The notes under the pieces were generated by a model. It saw only the letters and a list, made by a program, of their open reading frames with translations, was not told where the DNA came from and did no database searches. The position numbers and the translations under genes were made by a program. 64,000 bases of DNA, from positions 11,604,193 through 11,668,192 of the forward strand of contig SCHM01000001.1 of NCBI GenBank assembly GCA_004123355.1, in the 5' to 3' direction. Shown one piece after another: positions 10,763 to 21,798 of the stretch. Numbering within the stretch: position 1 is the first letter of the stretch; each line of letters begins with the position of its first letter. Source of the DNA: Amphirosellinia nigrospora (lineage: Eukaryota > Ascomycota > Sordariomycetes > Xylariales > Xylariaceae).

Positions 10763-11767
10763 ATGGCGCCCATGAAAAACAGTAACTTTAGTAGTAGTAA
10801 TTGCTACGGCGAGGGCGTTGCCCGCAAGGTGAATGTCCTCGCCAGCTGCTATCTGGTCGACTCTGCCGCGTCGCTCAAGGGTCTCCATTACTGCACTACC
10901 GGGGCTGCCGGTAAGCTACCGATTTCCATTGTCCCCTCTCGCACATAGCCGCCGTGTAATATGTATATGTCTATGTACTGACACTAGTCACCAATAGGGG
11001 CCGAGTGGTATTCCTGAGGTTCCTATCTCAGGACTACCATCCCCTCCATCAAGCCCCCCCTCGCGGCCATCACCTCGTCCAACGAGCTCGCTCTGCAGCC
11101 GAAACCCAAGCAGCATCGCAGCTCCGGCAACACCATCACGAGAAATTTGAACCGCAACACCACTAGCCGCCGAGGGGGGCAACATTTCAGATCAGGGAAG
11201 AATGTGAGAGATTCTTTTGTGAGACCATGAGAGCCGTGTTCCAGGGTGAGCGGAACACGGTCGGTAATGGCTCCTGCCTGTCTGGTGTTCAAGGTGTGCT
11301 TACGCCGCCGGACGACTATCCACCAACACTGCCGTCTTCGCAACCGGGTATGAGCCTGGGCTCAGCCGTCGGCATTAAGGGTTGGATGGAGTTTTGGGAC
11401 TACGCCGGAGGCGCAAGCTTCCGGGCTTTCGTGGCCGAAAACGGTGATGAAAAGTCACTGTTTGCATTCTTCGACAGTGGGCTTTTCGGCCGCGATCTTA
11501 AGCAAGCGTATGTGACTACCTGTATAGACCCTCCATTTCCTGTGCTGACTGAATTGTAGACTCATCGCTTTGATCGAACTGGCTGATGTACCGCTGGGAT
11601 GCTCTAACGTTGTCATCTGCTTGGACCGACTTATGCCTGAAGACGACGCCAAGTCATTGATGCGAAGTTTACAGTGGGTTGGTTTTGAACTGACCACTCT
11701 CGACCATTGGGTGGAAGATCTCGATGTCATTAGCGATAAGTGGGTGTTTTTGGGAATGGAGGTTTGA
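10763..11767 (+). CDS. OAZ1: Ornithine decarboxylase antizyme with programmed +1 frameshift
   Basis: Antizyme binds ornithine decarboxylase and sends it to the proteasome when polyamines are high. Exons are 10763..10910, 10998..11507 and 11560..11767. ORF1 ends at TCC-TGA (11012-11017), the classic antizyme shift site; +1 reading leads into EVPISGLPSPP. The conserved C-terminal domain follows: IREECERFFCE, FFDSGLFGRDLKQA, CLDRLMPEDDAK, WVGFELTTLDHW, SDKWVFLGMEV. Two more frame changes are needed, at a run of seven C (about 11054-11060) and a run of six G (about 11172-11178). Each is explained by one missing base and is unlikely to be biological. Expected length is about 289 residues, normal for fungi. 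Expression is self-regulated through the polyamine-sensitive shift. Confidence 0.9.
11009..11020 (+). promoter_or_regulatory. Programmed +1 ribosomal frameshift site (UAU UCC UGA GGU)
   Basis: The zero frame of ORF1 reads TAT TCC TGA. UCC-UGA is the site used by most animal and many fungal antizymes. It lies 15 bases into exon 2, so ORF1 is about 54 codons long. Polyamine-induced slippage at this point would be the main control of antizyme synthesis. Confidence 0.85.
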
Positions 11768-12165
11768 TCCTGCCTGAAATTTCCAACTGCAACTACTATT
11801 TGTCTTTGTCTCTTTTCTACGACGAATCAATCGGGCAGCCAAATATGTGCTAGCTTGAATTTTGCCTTGGGAGTTACGAGTTAATCGCATGGATCTGGGT
11901 GCTGTTCGGCGTTCTGCATTGCGCGTGATCACAGGACTTCAAAAGCATGCATCATACGAATGGGAATCGGAGTTTCACGGACTGATCCGAATTTGCAATT
12001 CTACGGGGAAAAGCCATAGCTTTCTATAACCAGAGCCCTCTATCAATCAAAATACATGCAAGTAGTATACCAAAGTTTCTAACAATGCCTCTTTGCAGCG
12101 TTTGGCCACCAACGCCGTCTATAAATTTGCCTTGTATTGCCAAAACCACAAGAATGACTTGATTA

Positions 12166-13792
12166 TTATTCACCCTCGAATTTGCGCACCTCTAGTCCCG
12201 CCGCTGCTAGATGATTCTTCACCTGTTCCACTGTGTACTCGCCTCTGTGGAACATGCCGGCTCCTAAGGCGGCGTCTGTCGTTGTCTCTCGGAGACTTCT
12301 TCGAAATGTGCGGGATTGCCGGCGCCGCTAGACGCGATGACAGGTATGCGCACAGCGGCCTTAACCTGGGATATGAGCTCGAGGTCGAAACCGCTATTGG
12401 TGCCGTCGCGGTCGATGCAGTTAAGCAAAAGCTCGCCGGCGCCCATGGCCTCGACCGCCTGTGCGAGCTCGACGACGTCTATGTCGCGCGTTTCACGGCC
12501 GCCCTTAATGGTGCAGGCATACCAGCAGTAATCCTCACCCTTTGGGCCGGTGAAGCGTGTGCGTAGCGTGTTGTGCCGCGTCGCATCGATCTTGGGCACG
12601 TAGACGCGTTTCGGATCGATGCTCACGACGACGGCCTGGTTGCCGTACGCCTTGGAAATCTGCTCAATGGCCGTGTTACCCCACAGCTTACGCCCGACGG
12701 CGTAGTACTCCTCGGCGGCGAGGACGGCGTCGGATCCGATCGACACTTTGTCAGCGCCGCTCTTGAAGTACATGGTGGCGATCTCGAGCGCGCTGACCTT
12801 GGTGCCGTCCGTGTCGACCGTGTCGCGGATGCCGCCGCCGATGGTGAGCGGCACGAAGACGGTCTCGGACGTGCGCCGCAGGATCTCGAGCATGGGCAGG
12901 TCGGCGAGCGGGCAGTCGCGGAAGCTCGTGATGTTGAGGAACGTCACCTCGTCGGCGCCCTGCTCGTAGTACTTCTTGGCCATCTCGACGGGCTTGCCGA
13001 GGTTCCGCACGTCGCGGTCGTCGCCCTTTTCCCGGACGTCGTACTGGTCCCCTTTGTCACGACGAGGTCGCCTTGGTCGTTCGTCCGCACATCGAGACAC
13101 GCGATCACGCGCCGTGTCAGGCCGCCTGTCGAGCCCGGCCCCTTCACTTCTTGCCCCAGTGTCCTCTGGCCCTCGCCGGTCAAGAACGACTTGAGCACCC
13201 TCAGCCCCGCGACGCCGCTCTTTTCGGGATGGAATTGCGTCGCTAATATGTTTCCCTTTGCTACGGCGCCCACGAATATCTCCTCCCCGTATGAGCCCGT
13301 GGCGACGGTCCAGCCTTGGCTTTCTAACTCTCCTTTTACGTATGGGTACTTATAAGAGTGGACGTAGTAGTATTTGCTCTCGGGCCGGAGATCGTACAGG
13401 CTCTTGCTCGAGGCGTTGGCACTGTTCCAGCCGATGTGCGGTACGGCTTTATTAGAGTCGTCGAAGCGGTTCAGCTCGCCTTGTATCAATCCCAACCCGG
13501 CCACGCCGGGGTCCTCTGACGATGTCTCAAATAGCGCTTGTAACCCTACGCAGATGCCCATGAACGGCTTCCCGGCGTCGATGTGAGCTCTTATGGCGGG
13601 TAGATATCCGGCCGAGGCTAGCTGGCCGAGACAGTGGCCAAAGTGTCCCACGCCCGGGAGGATCAGCTTGTCGGCGTTCGCTACTTCTTCAGGCGTCCGC
13701 ACCCATTCTACACGATATCCCGTCTTCTCGATCGCGTTGACAAGGGACCGCACGTTTCCCGCGACGTAGTCTAACAGGTGGACTGTCGGCAT
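12166..13792 (-). CDS. HIS7: Imidazole glycerol phosphate synthase (glutaminase-cyclase fusion)
   Basis: This enzyme makes imidazole glycerol phosphate and AICAR in histidine synthesis. The N-terminal ~200 residues are a class I glutamine amidotransferase: [13 protein letters not shown] start, [11 protein letters not shown] with the nucleophile Cys, HPEKSG with His-Glu. The C-terminal cyclase barrel shows [39 protein letters not shown] and [10 protein letters not shown]. The ATG at 13792 is chosen because it begins the conserved PTVHLLDY. Two frame changes, at a CCCC run (about 13049-13052) and near 12293-12299, are each explained by one missing base. The second leads into [14 protein letters not shown] and a stop at 12166. 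Predicted about 542 residues, normal for fungi. The gene is normally single-copy and essential for prototrophy, so these look like assembly errors. Confidence 0.95.
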
Positions 13793-14384
13793 TATCAACG
13801 GGTCGTTGCCGCTGGCAAGATGTTAATTAATAATGATACAAGACTCCAAGTTGATAATAGGATATAGTCAACAGATATCTCTAGATGTTTAAGGTTTTTT
13901 CTCTTGGGGATTATGCGCGCAACTGCTCTAAGACAAGGGTCCACTACGACTAAAATAGCGGGATGGATGGGTGACTCAAGGGTCTTCCCGTGATTCATTG
14001 GGGACTCATTTTCTACAATACCGAGCGATGAGGGGCATTTGCAGTGCCCCTCCAACTGCGATACCGTCGCAGCGTACTGCCACCGCTAACCGCTCTGTAA
14101 TTCGCCGAAAAGAGTAAGCACCTTAAGCACATGGATCCAGACCCGCCGGTTCATTCGTTACCTACCAGTCTAACCACATTTATCATTCAAGCTCCAACTT
14201 TAATCTTCAATCCTCTCGAATATGAACATCGAAGCATGCAACTTCCCATATTTGCCATCTTACCTATGTAGCCAATGAAAATCCCAGCTTGCTGCTTTTC
14301 TCCTAGCCGCTTATTCGAGTTGCACATCTTTACCAATGAAATCATTCCATCATATAAGTGTAAATCTTAGTCAACACCAACCTG
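13793..14384. promoter_or_regulatory. Divergent promoter region, HIS7 / TFIIIC subunit
   Basis: About 590 bases between two divergent start codons. It must hold both promoters. No Gcn4/CPC1-type TGACTCA core is obvious at the HIS7 end, although gtgactcaaggg at about 13971 contains TGACTCA, a perfect CPC1 core about 180 bases upstream of the HIS7 start. That fits cross-pathway control of histidine synthesis. Confidence 0.5.
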
Positions 14385-15748
14385 ATGGCTAGTCTCAGCC
14401 TGCTAGACCCTAGGCTTCGAAGCCCCAAGGTAACAGCTTCTACATCTCAGGCCCAAGCACGAGTGGAAGACGATGATGACTCCGAATGGGAATATGAGTA
14501 CTCGGCTACCGAGACTGAGGTATATCCTCCCATCTTGTTTCTCTTGGGCCACGTAAAACTGACATGTATCAGACCTTCTATGTGACTTTAGACCTGTCCA
14601 AGGCTGATTTCAAGGCTCAAGAGCAAGTGAAAAACAACAGCTTCCCTTCCCGCGGCAGGTGGAAACTGCAAAAAGCCACCCAGTTTCGCCATGCCCCTCC
14701 TGATCGAGCTTCGCACAATAGTGCTGCGAGTAGTGCTGGCAGCTCTGATGGGGAGCGCGACGAGGATGACCGGCTTGATGTGTCCCGTGACAATCAACAA
14801 GAGCAACAAAACCCCAGCGCGCAAGACGATGGCGGCGCCAATTCAGAGAAGGTACAGATCATGGAATTACATTCCGAAAACCCCATCATCTCGTACAAAG
14901 GCCGTGTGTTCTCCGGGCAGTGGTGCGAGAACACGACGACGGAGCTCCTCATGACGCGATCCGACGAGGAAAACTCGTTACCCGTCCTGCGACATCTCGG
15001 AGACGGCGTCGATCTCCTGGCGGCAAGCTCCTCCCGCATCAACGTCACGGAGCAGAAATTCAAGCCCAAGTTCAACGGCAGGGAACGTCAGCGCGCCAGC
15101 GCTCACCTGCCCCAGACCATCATACCGCCCGTCGATCTGAAGGCGAGCCAGGAACGGACCGACCAGCGCAATTTCCTCGCCGACTTGATCGCCCTCAAGC
15201 GGCGGAAAGGCGAGACCGACGACGTCACCGTGATCGCACGGAGCATGCAGGGGAGGCAGGCAAAAGCGAAAGTGCCGGTTCGGACGCACCGCCGCGGTCG
15301 CTGGGCTTACCCGGAAAAGCTGCACGCCGTCGGCGACCTCGAGGAGAGGCCACGTCGTGGCGGTAGGAGGAAGGGCAGCGGTCGAGGACGAGGGAAGTGG
15401 GCGCTCTTCCCGCTAGAAGAAATCGCGCAGGACCCGGCGTCCATGGCTTCCTCGGGTGTGAATTCGCCTGCCGATGGCGGGTCTGTTATATCCACGCCCA
15501 CGCCCTTTCGCTGGGATGATCTGGAAGAGGGGCAGGATGACTCGCCTGCTCCGATGGAAGGGATCGTGGAAGCTGACATAGAGGGCGATGAACAGGATGA
15601 ACAGGATGAACAAGACGAACAAGATGAGCAAGATGAGCAGGATGAGCAAGATGAGCAGGATGAGGATGACGTGGAAGAGGACGATAATAACGACTACGAC
15701 GAAGATGAAGAGGATGACGAAGGGGCGATGGATGAGGACGAAGACTGA
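14385..15748 (+). CDS. TFIIIC subunit 6 (tau55/Sfc7-like triple-barrel protein)
   Basis: Two exons, 14385..14519 and 14573..15748, give 436 residues with no frame errors. The N-terminal motif WEYEYSATETETFYVTLDL spans the intron, and YKGRVFSGQWCENTTTELL follows. These are the marks of the TFIIIC triple-barrel domain (PF10419), which assembles the RNA polymerase III factor TFIIIC on tRNA and 5S genes. The middle part is low-complexity and basic with RGR/GRG patches. The C-terminus is a very acidic tail with eight DEQ units encoded by a 9-base tandem repeat. It is divergent from HIS7 and convergent with SFM1. Confidence 0.85.
15587..15658 (+). repeat. 9-base coding minisatellite (DEQ x8)
   Basis: Eight near-identical units of gatgaRcaR encode an acidic tail in the TFIIIC subunit. 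Third-position variants (gaa/gag, cag/caa) keep the amino acids constant. Confidence 0.9.
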
Positions 15749-15945
15749 ACCTCACTATCAAAGGTTGATTTGTACAATTACATTTAATAGACCTCCTAGT
15801 AATTATGATAGTATTGGATTGTTTTGGCTTTGTGGTCTGATGCTATACACTGTACATAGGGATTGTGCGACAATCTCATATGAGAGCTTCCGAAGCCGTC
15901 GCCATTCGAGCAAAACTTACATCCCATCCAGTACAGGCAGGTACT

Positions 15946-17270
15946 TTAGAATAGATCATCGATACTCTTATCTGCGTCCTTTTTAATAAGATCCATCATA
16001 CCCTACATTGCAAAGTATTAGCCAGATGATTTCTGATATAACCATACGACCCTCCAAGAATCCACCTCAATCTAGTATGTTACGAGCGAGAACAGAACTC
16101 ACCTCTGGCATCACCGGGTTTCCGTCATCCCCCTTGACGTAGCGGAAGGGCATTTCGGTGCTCTCGTGCTCGTTGATCTTGAGGTCTGGGTGGTCGATGT
16201 ACGGGACCATGTTTAGCGTAACTAGATAGGTAGTTAGATCAAGATATCAGATATGAACAAGCTAAGTCATAGTCAAATAGATATAAGTGAGATCCTTGGT
16301 GTGAAATCAAAATTGTTTTTGAGTTTGGAGTCAATAGGACAAAGGTCAACAGATGGTAGAGGAAGGCCAGGGGGACTGAAAAGGGAGAAAGGAAGCCTCC
16401 ACCCTACATTGCTCGTCGATCACCATCCGCGTCACTCGCACGGCCGTGTCTGTCGTCATCTGTACGGGACCCAGACGTCTGCCCTCGAAACCTTTGACGC
16501 GAAGCTCGCCGGTGCGATCTGTTTATAAGGCATGATATGAGTAAAAAAACAACTTCTTTTTGAATGCTCTCTTGGTAACCACTAGGAGAGGGTGGATTTA
16601 ATCACCTACCCCGTGGTGGATCGTCACCTATGAAAACGTGTTAGCTACCTTCACCCATCCACCAAGAAACATTTTAAAAATGAGGGAAGTGGAAACGTGG
16701 ATTTTGCTTCCGATCAACGTGTCGGTCTACCCTTCCGTCCACTTTACTGTGAAGAGATAACACCCTCGCGCGATACACATCACGTGTGCGCCTATAGCAG
16801 CACCTGAACAACATAGGCACATACACACAAACCCTCCCCCAACCTCCTCAATCCCAAGCCACTAATAAAACCCCCAGACCCGACCCCATGTCCATTTTAA
16901 AGGAGAGATAAAGGGGGAAAGGGGGAAAGGAAGGTCGACTCACCCAAAATCCCCCCAAACAAAAAGGTATCGAAGAGCGCCTTATCATCCGGATTAATAT
17001 CCTTCTCGGCGCGCGGGTCGAGCAGGCAGACCCTCTTGCGCTCCTCGCCGCCGGGATACATGTCCTCGACGCCGCGGGTCTCGGGGCGGAAGCCCTCGAC
17101 CCCGGTGAGCTTGGCGGGCAGGTTGGCCGCGAGCTGGGGCGGGAGCGACGAGAGGACGAAGGTGCCGCCCGCGCGCGCCGTCTCCTTCGCGATGGCCGTG
17201 TACTCGAGCTCGCTCCAGGGCCCGAGCTCCGGGCCAGGTGCTCTACTATGTACGTTTTGCGGTTGGGCAT
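15946..17270 (-). CDS. SFM1: SPOUT-type protein-arginine methyltransferase Sfm1
   Basis: In yeast this enzyme methylates ribosomal protein Rps3 on arginine. Exons are 16944..17270, 16610..16627, 16408..16518, 16103..16221 and 15946..16002 (transcript order), 210 residues after one correction; yeast Sfm1 has 213. Motifs in order are YIVEHL, LGPWSELEYTAIAKE, FVLSSLP, RVCLLDPRA, LFGGILG, DPPR, GPVQMTTDTAVRVT, INEHESTEMPFRYV and MMDLIKKD. The second exon is only 18 bases yet is in phase and supplies the conserved DDPPRG between GGILG and RTGEL. The only frame change is at a CCC run about 45 bases after the ATG, fixed by one C. Donors are GTGAGT, GTAGGT, GTAGGG and GTGAGT. It is convergent with the TFIIIC subunit gene. 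Confidence 0.9.
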
Positions 17271-18194
17271 CTTTGTCTTGTGTTTGTGTTGTTGAATTTC
17301 CGTGTGAGGGGAGGGGGATGTTGGATGTTGGCTGTCCTTATGCCGTAATATTGAGTCTGATCTTGTATATTATCGAAGCTAATTCCCCTTAGTATTCTTG
17401 CAAGTTGTTTACCCCGTGAGGTCAGAAATCGAGTTGATGAATCCTGCTCAGTAGTATGAAATAGCAGTCTAATAGCGATGACGTAGAGGACCAAGTAAAC
17501 TCTTCAGGTGCGTTTGATTTGTGTAAACTTCATCCCCTGTTTCCGTAAATATCACTGCTTACGATTTTCAAGGCCGACCAAGGCACCACTTGGCCAAACA
17601 CATGGAGATTTGTTAATGTGTGAATATTCGCTTGATGAACTTTAGTTGGTGGGTGGTCGAGGAGAGAGAAGATCCACTAAAGCGAAAAGAGTCTTCTGAT
17701 TGGGTGCTTTTCACTTCGATAACACTTTTTAGGAATCTGGTGTCCGATTTGTTTCTAAAATACTTGAGATGCTGAACAGAAAAAAATAGAAATATGTGTT
17801 ATCAAAGCTAGGCATTAGGTAGTATTCTTGTTGTAAAAGAGATTGAGACGACATTCTTAACTGCTGCCATTGTTAGTGATCCTCACCTCCACGCCGTACA
17901 TCATACCAAACCAGACTGAGAGACGCCATCAAAATAGAGTAGTCTATGACTTTAGAAACTGTTTGGTAGAAGGAAATAAAAAGATTTCAATTCTTTCCTG
18001 GGGCCATCAGGCCGAAAGAAGACGCATGTGATGTATGATACATGTTTTCCGATTCTAAACGCCAAGCGGGAGGTCCGAAGACAACCTCCTCCGTCTATTC
18101 TCCGAGTGACCCATGAAAATTGACCGAAAACAATACAATCTTAGTCGTAGCGCCAGCCTGAATCGTACACATGAGGTCCGCAAGCCTAGTAATA
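17271..18194. other. Intergenic, 5' of SFM1 and 3' of IEC3
   Basis: No coding frame is supported in about 920 bases. The SFM1 promoter lies here. Confidence 0.5.
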
Positions 18195-19266
18195 TCAAGA
18201 CATCGATTTCCTCGCCTTAGAGAGCTTCAAGGGCTGCACGCTCGAGTCCTTACTCTTACGTTTCTTGGTAGGACGACTGGATCCTCCCTTAGGTCGATAT
18301 CCTGCGTCGTCGTCTCCTCGTTTTCTCTTATTCTTAAGAGCGCTGCCGGTGGGAGCCTCATACCCTCCTTCGTCATCCCAGTCCATGGATTCAGCGGTTT
18401 CCTTGTCCCGCTCTTTCTCCTTACGGCCAGCGGTAGACTGTCTCTTACGAGAAGCGCCGCCTTTACGTTTGCGACCATCCTCTTTTTCGCGGTCATCCTT
18501 ATCCTTGTCCTTTTCCTTCTCGAGATCTTGTAAAAACGTTTTAGGAGCGTGCCTTCTCAGCCAGTTGTATACGCTGGTGGGGTTACGTAATGCAAAATTC
18601 GCAGGCGGGTTTATAGTCACGTTGGTCCCGACGGCAGAGGGTGCTAGGGTAGGCTTTGGTTTCATTCCGAGACGCATGTCAAGTTGATGCAAATATTCGT
18701 CGACATCATCCGCCGTAAGGAAGGATGTCGGATGAGTCTGGGAATCTGCGGGTTCTAGATCCTCACGCAGTTCGGGAAACCGATGCGTATAGTCTTCGTA
18801 ACTCTGATGCGGCACGTCTTGGATGAGCCTCTTGAGAGACTTGGTAGGTTTTTGGGTAGTTTCTGAGTTGTCGCTGTCGGTCTCATCATCGTCATCATCT
18901 TCGAGATTCAGGTCAACGCGTCGCTCAAAGGGGATCTGCGGCGAGTCATTGATGTCGAGAAGCAAATCCATCAGGCGGCTGTGCAGCGCAGTTTGTCAAC
19001 AATCGGGGGCTTGCCAACAGTATGGTGGCAGAAAGCACAGGATTACCTACTCGTTCTCAATAGCGAGACGCTTGGCAGTTCGCATGGCTTTCTGTTCGAG
19101 TGAATGCAAGTCCTCACTCTCTCGCATTCTATGGTCGAAGGTGATGCGCATTTTCCGATACTTCTTCTTCCATGACTTGTATGATGGCCGAGCATCAGCT
19201 GTGTGGCTGTCTTCATGGGTGCGATCTCGTAAATCAGGCTCTGTGTTTAATTCCAGAGTGATCCAT
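18195..19266 (-). CDS. INO80 chromatin-remodelling complex subunit Iec3
   Basis: Two exons (19051..19266 and 18195..18978) with donor GTAGGT, in phase. The N-terminal coiled part (SYKSWKKKYRKMRITFD, RTAKRLAIEND, RLMDLLLDIND) is the Iec3 signature (PF14612). It is followed by an acidic stretch, a conserved NPTSVYNWLRRHAPKTF near residue 200, and a lysine/arginine-rich tail with probable nuclear signals (GRKRKGGASRKR, RPTKKRKSK). Iec3 is a fungal-specific part of INO80. The start is uncertain: the ATG at 19266 (MDHSGIK) is two bases out of phase with the conserved frame, probably because of missing bases in an A run just downstream. Confidence 0.85.
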
Positions 19267-19924
19267 GGTGATGCTAAGCGGGCGGACGCGTTTGATTATG
19301 TTGACTATTTATTATGGTGTCGCGAACAAAAGTTTACTGAAGAATGCACAAAAGATGCAGAATGGTTATGGAAAAGAAAGTTTGATGGGGGCAAATGAAG
19401 GAGGCTGTCAAGGCGGCTAGTGGGTGACAGAAAGAAGTAGAGAAATAAGAGTAGAGATTAGACTTTTCGAAGGATATAGAAAGGAAAGACAGACGCTGGT
19501 CTGCAGCGTAGAGGAGGTAATGGAGAGGTATGGGGGCTGCGACGATGGGCGGATAGTGATTACCTCAGTGATGTATCCAAGTTTGCCGTTTTAGGGAGTA
19601 CCACGCCCCTGTCCATCAACTACGCGTTCCCTGTCTCGGGCAGTATCTCGGGCTCTGGCCTGATGGGTGCTCACTAGCTTCAATATCGGGCTGCTCGGGT
19701 CTCTACAGGGGTAGGCAGCTACGTCCTGAAACACCCCTGCCCGCGCCCGCTGTAGGTTTAGGATGTTGGCAAGTCAACCCCACGTTCCCATACAAACTCT
19801 ACAACTATACAGTGCACACCGCCGCCTCACCAGCAGCTACAACCCCTCTAATCGACCCGAACCGAATAACACGAAAAACAACTAGCCAAGCCCTTGCAAC
19901 CATTTATGATCCCCTCACACAAAA
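19267..19924. promoter_or_regulatory. Divergent intergenic region IEC3 / MYG1
   Basis: About 660 bases between divergent genes, with no coding frame. The part before 19925 is CA-rich and looks like a 5' leader. Confidence 0.45.
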
Positions 19925-20992
19925 ATGGCCGAAACGCAGCAAAACGTCCTTAAGACATCCAACGGCGGGGTGACCATCGGCACACACAACGGGCACTTCC
20001 ACGCCGACGAGGCACTGGCCGTGCATATGCTGCGCCAGCTACCTACCCACGTACGCCTCTGCTTCGCTGGTGCGGACGCGAGACCCGGCCCTACTAGCAA
20101 CCTGCCACACCGTCGTCGACGTCGGGGCGAGTACGACGCCGCCCAGAACCGATACGATCACCACCAACGGTCCTTCACAACCACATTTCCCGGCCGTCCC
20201 ACGAAGCTATCGAGCGCCGGGCTCGTATATCTGCATTTCGGCAAGGCGCTCGTGGCGCAGCAGCTCAAGCAGAGCGAGGACAGCGAGGACGTCGGCGTTG
20301 TGTGGCGGAAGGTATACGAGTCTTTCATCGAGGCGCTCGACGCGCACGACAACGGCATCTCGGCCTACGACCCGGAGGCGGTGGCCGCCGCGGGGCTCGA
20401 GCGCGGTTCAGCGAGGGGGGTTCGGGCTGGGCGCCGTCGTGGGGCGGCTGAACCTCAACTGGAACGATCCTACGCCCTCGGATCCCGCCGAGGCCCAGGC
20501 CGTCGAGGATGCGCGCTTCCAGCTAGCGAGCACCCGCATCGGCGAGGAGTTCAACCTCGACCTCGCCTACTACACGTCCGCCTGGCTGCCGGCGCGCGCC
20601 ATCGTACAGGCCGCGTACGCGAAACGTCGCGAGTACGATCCCGAGGGCCGGGTCATGGTACTAGAGGGTCAGGCTGTGCCGTGGAAGGACCATCTATACA
20701 CCCTAGAGGAGGAGGAGAAGACGGAAGAGAAGAACAAGGTGCTCTACGTGCTCTACGCCGAGAAGCCCGCGCCCGACGCCAAGTGGAGGATACAGGCCGT
20801 GCCGGTGACCAAGGACTCCTTCCAGAGCCGCAAGGCGCTGCCCGAGCCTTGGCGGGGTGCGCGTGATGAGGCTCTCGACGGATTCACTGGCGTGCCTGGT
20901 GGTGTGTGTTCGTGCACGCGTCTGGGTTCATCGGAGGAAACAAGACATTCGAGGGGGCCAAGGCCATGGCCGACAAGGCTTGCTCGTTTTAG
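19925..20992 (+). CDS. MYG1-family exonuclease / DHH-like hydrolase
   Basis: The N-terminus GTHNGHFHADEALAVHMLR and the motifs RTRDPALLATCHTVVDVG and NRYDHHQRSF are the metal-binding blocks of the MYG1 family (PF03690). In animals MYG1 is a 3'-5' RNA exonuclease acting in nucleolus and mitochondria. Further blocks are SSAGLVYLHFGKAL, ALDAHDNGISAYDP, GGFGLGAVVGRLNLNWND, YTSAWLPARAIV and SFQSRKALPEPWRG. The C-terminus ends in ASGFIGGNKTFEGAK with a stop at 20990-20992. At least five frame changes are needed (about 20050, 20130, 20405, 20420, 20900), mostly at G or C runs. Apart from these the gene is full length (~355 residues) and every family block is present, so assembly error is more likely than decay. 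Confidence 0.9.
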
Positions 20993-21798
20993 ACGTGGCG
21001 TAGGCAGAGGGCAGGGGGCAGGGATAGGTGAATATTATGAGTGTCTATGGGAAAATAACGATCGGAAAGAGCTCACATACAACCAAACGGTTGGATTTCT
21101 AAAATAGAAATACAGGATAGAGAAAAAGGGGCTCATGAGGATGGATGCGTTCAATGTTTTTAACTAAGTATTTCTTTAGTCAACTATTGTCTTCACCCTA
21201 AAGCCGCAATTAAATTCTCAAAATTGTACACCTTGAACGGAGCGAAAAAGCGAGGCAACTGAGTAGTATACTTGTACTAGCATGTGAGAGCATGCAAAGT
21301 TGGCATGCGAAATGGGAACCCATCCATCCATCCATCCCTCCCTTCTTCCTTCGTCTTCTGACAGGACAACTATCATGAACCAACCCTAACGCCATAAAGC
21401 CCCAACCATAGGGGGAAGAAATCCCCCCTCACACAACTTCATGAATCGTCGTAAACACCACCTCATCACATCCTACAACTGCACACGACCGCAGCATGTT
21501 TTATTCTCCACAGAAAAACCAGGACAGGAATAGTTAGTTCCACCTCAGTACGCCAGAAATCGAGTAGAACTCCTGGAAAGTACCTAGGAGAAGGAGTGGG
21601 TCTGCGCTCTTGTTGTACACACTACCAGAACTCCAACCCGCAACACCAAATCCGCACTCCGTAAGCATTTTCATGCCAGGCCCGTTGTGCTGCCTATTTC
21701 GACGCTGGCTCGGCGCGAATCACAAATTGACATAACCGGTCAACGCAGAAACTCCCAAAGCAGAGTAAGTTCGGCAATGAGCGAGCGGGGGCGGCCCC
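20993..21798. other. Convergent intergenic region MYG1 / endosulfine
   Basis: About 800 bases of 3' flanks. It contains a short CCAT repeat (about 21321-21340). No gene is seen. Confidence 0.5.

Noticed and set aside
12573-13355. A 260-codon plus-strand frame inside HIS7
   Set aside because: It is the antisense shadow of a GC-rich coding region; the minus strand carries all the conserved motifs.
12166-13792. HIS7 as a pseudogene or as two split genes
   Set aside because: Both interruptions are single missing bases, all catalytic motifs are kept and the gene is normally essential for histidine synthesis. Assembly error is the simpler reading.
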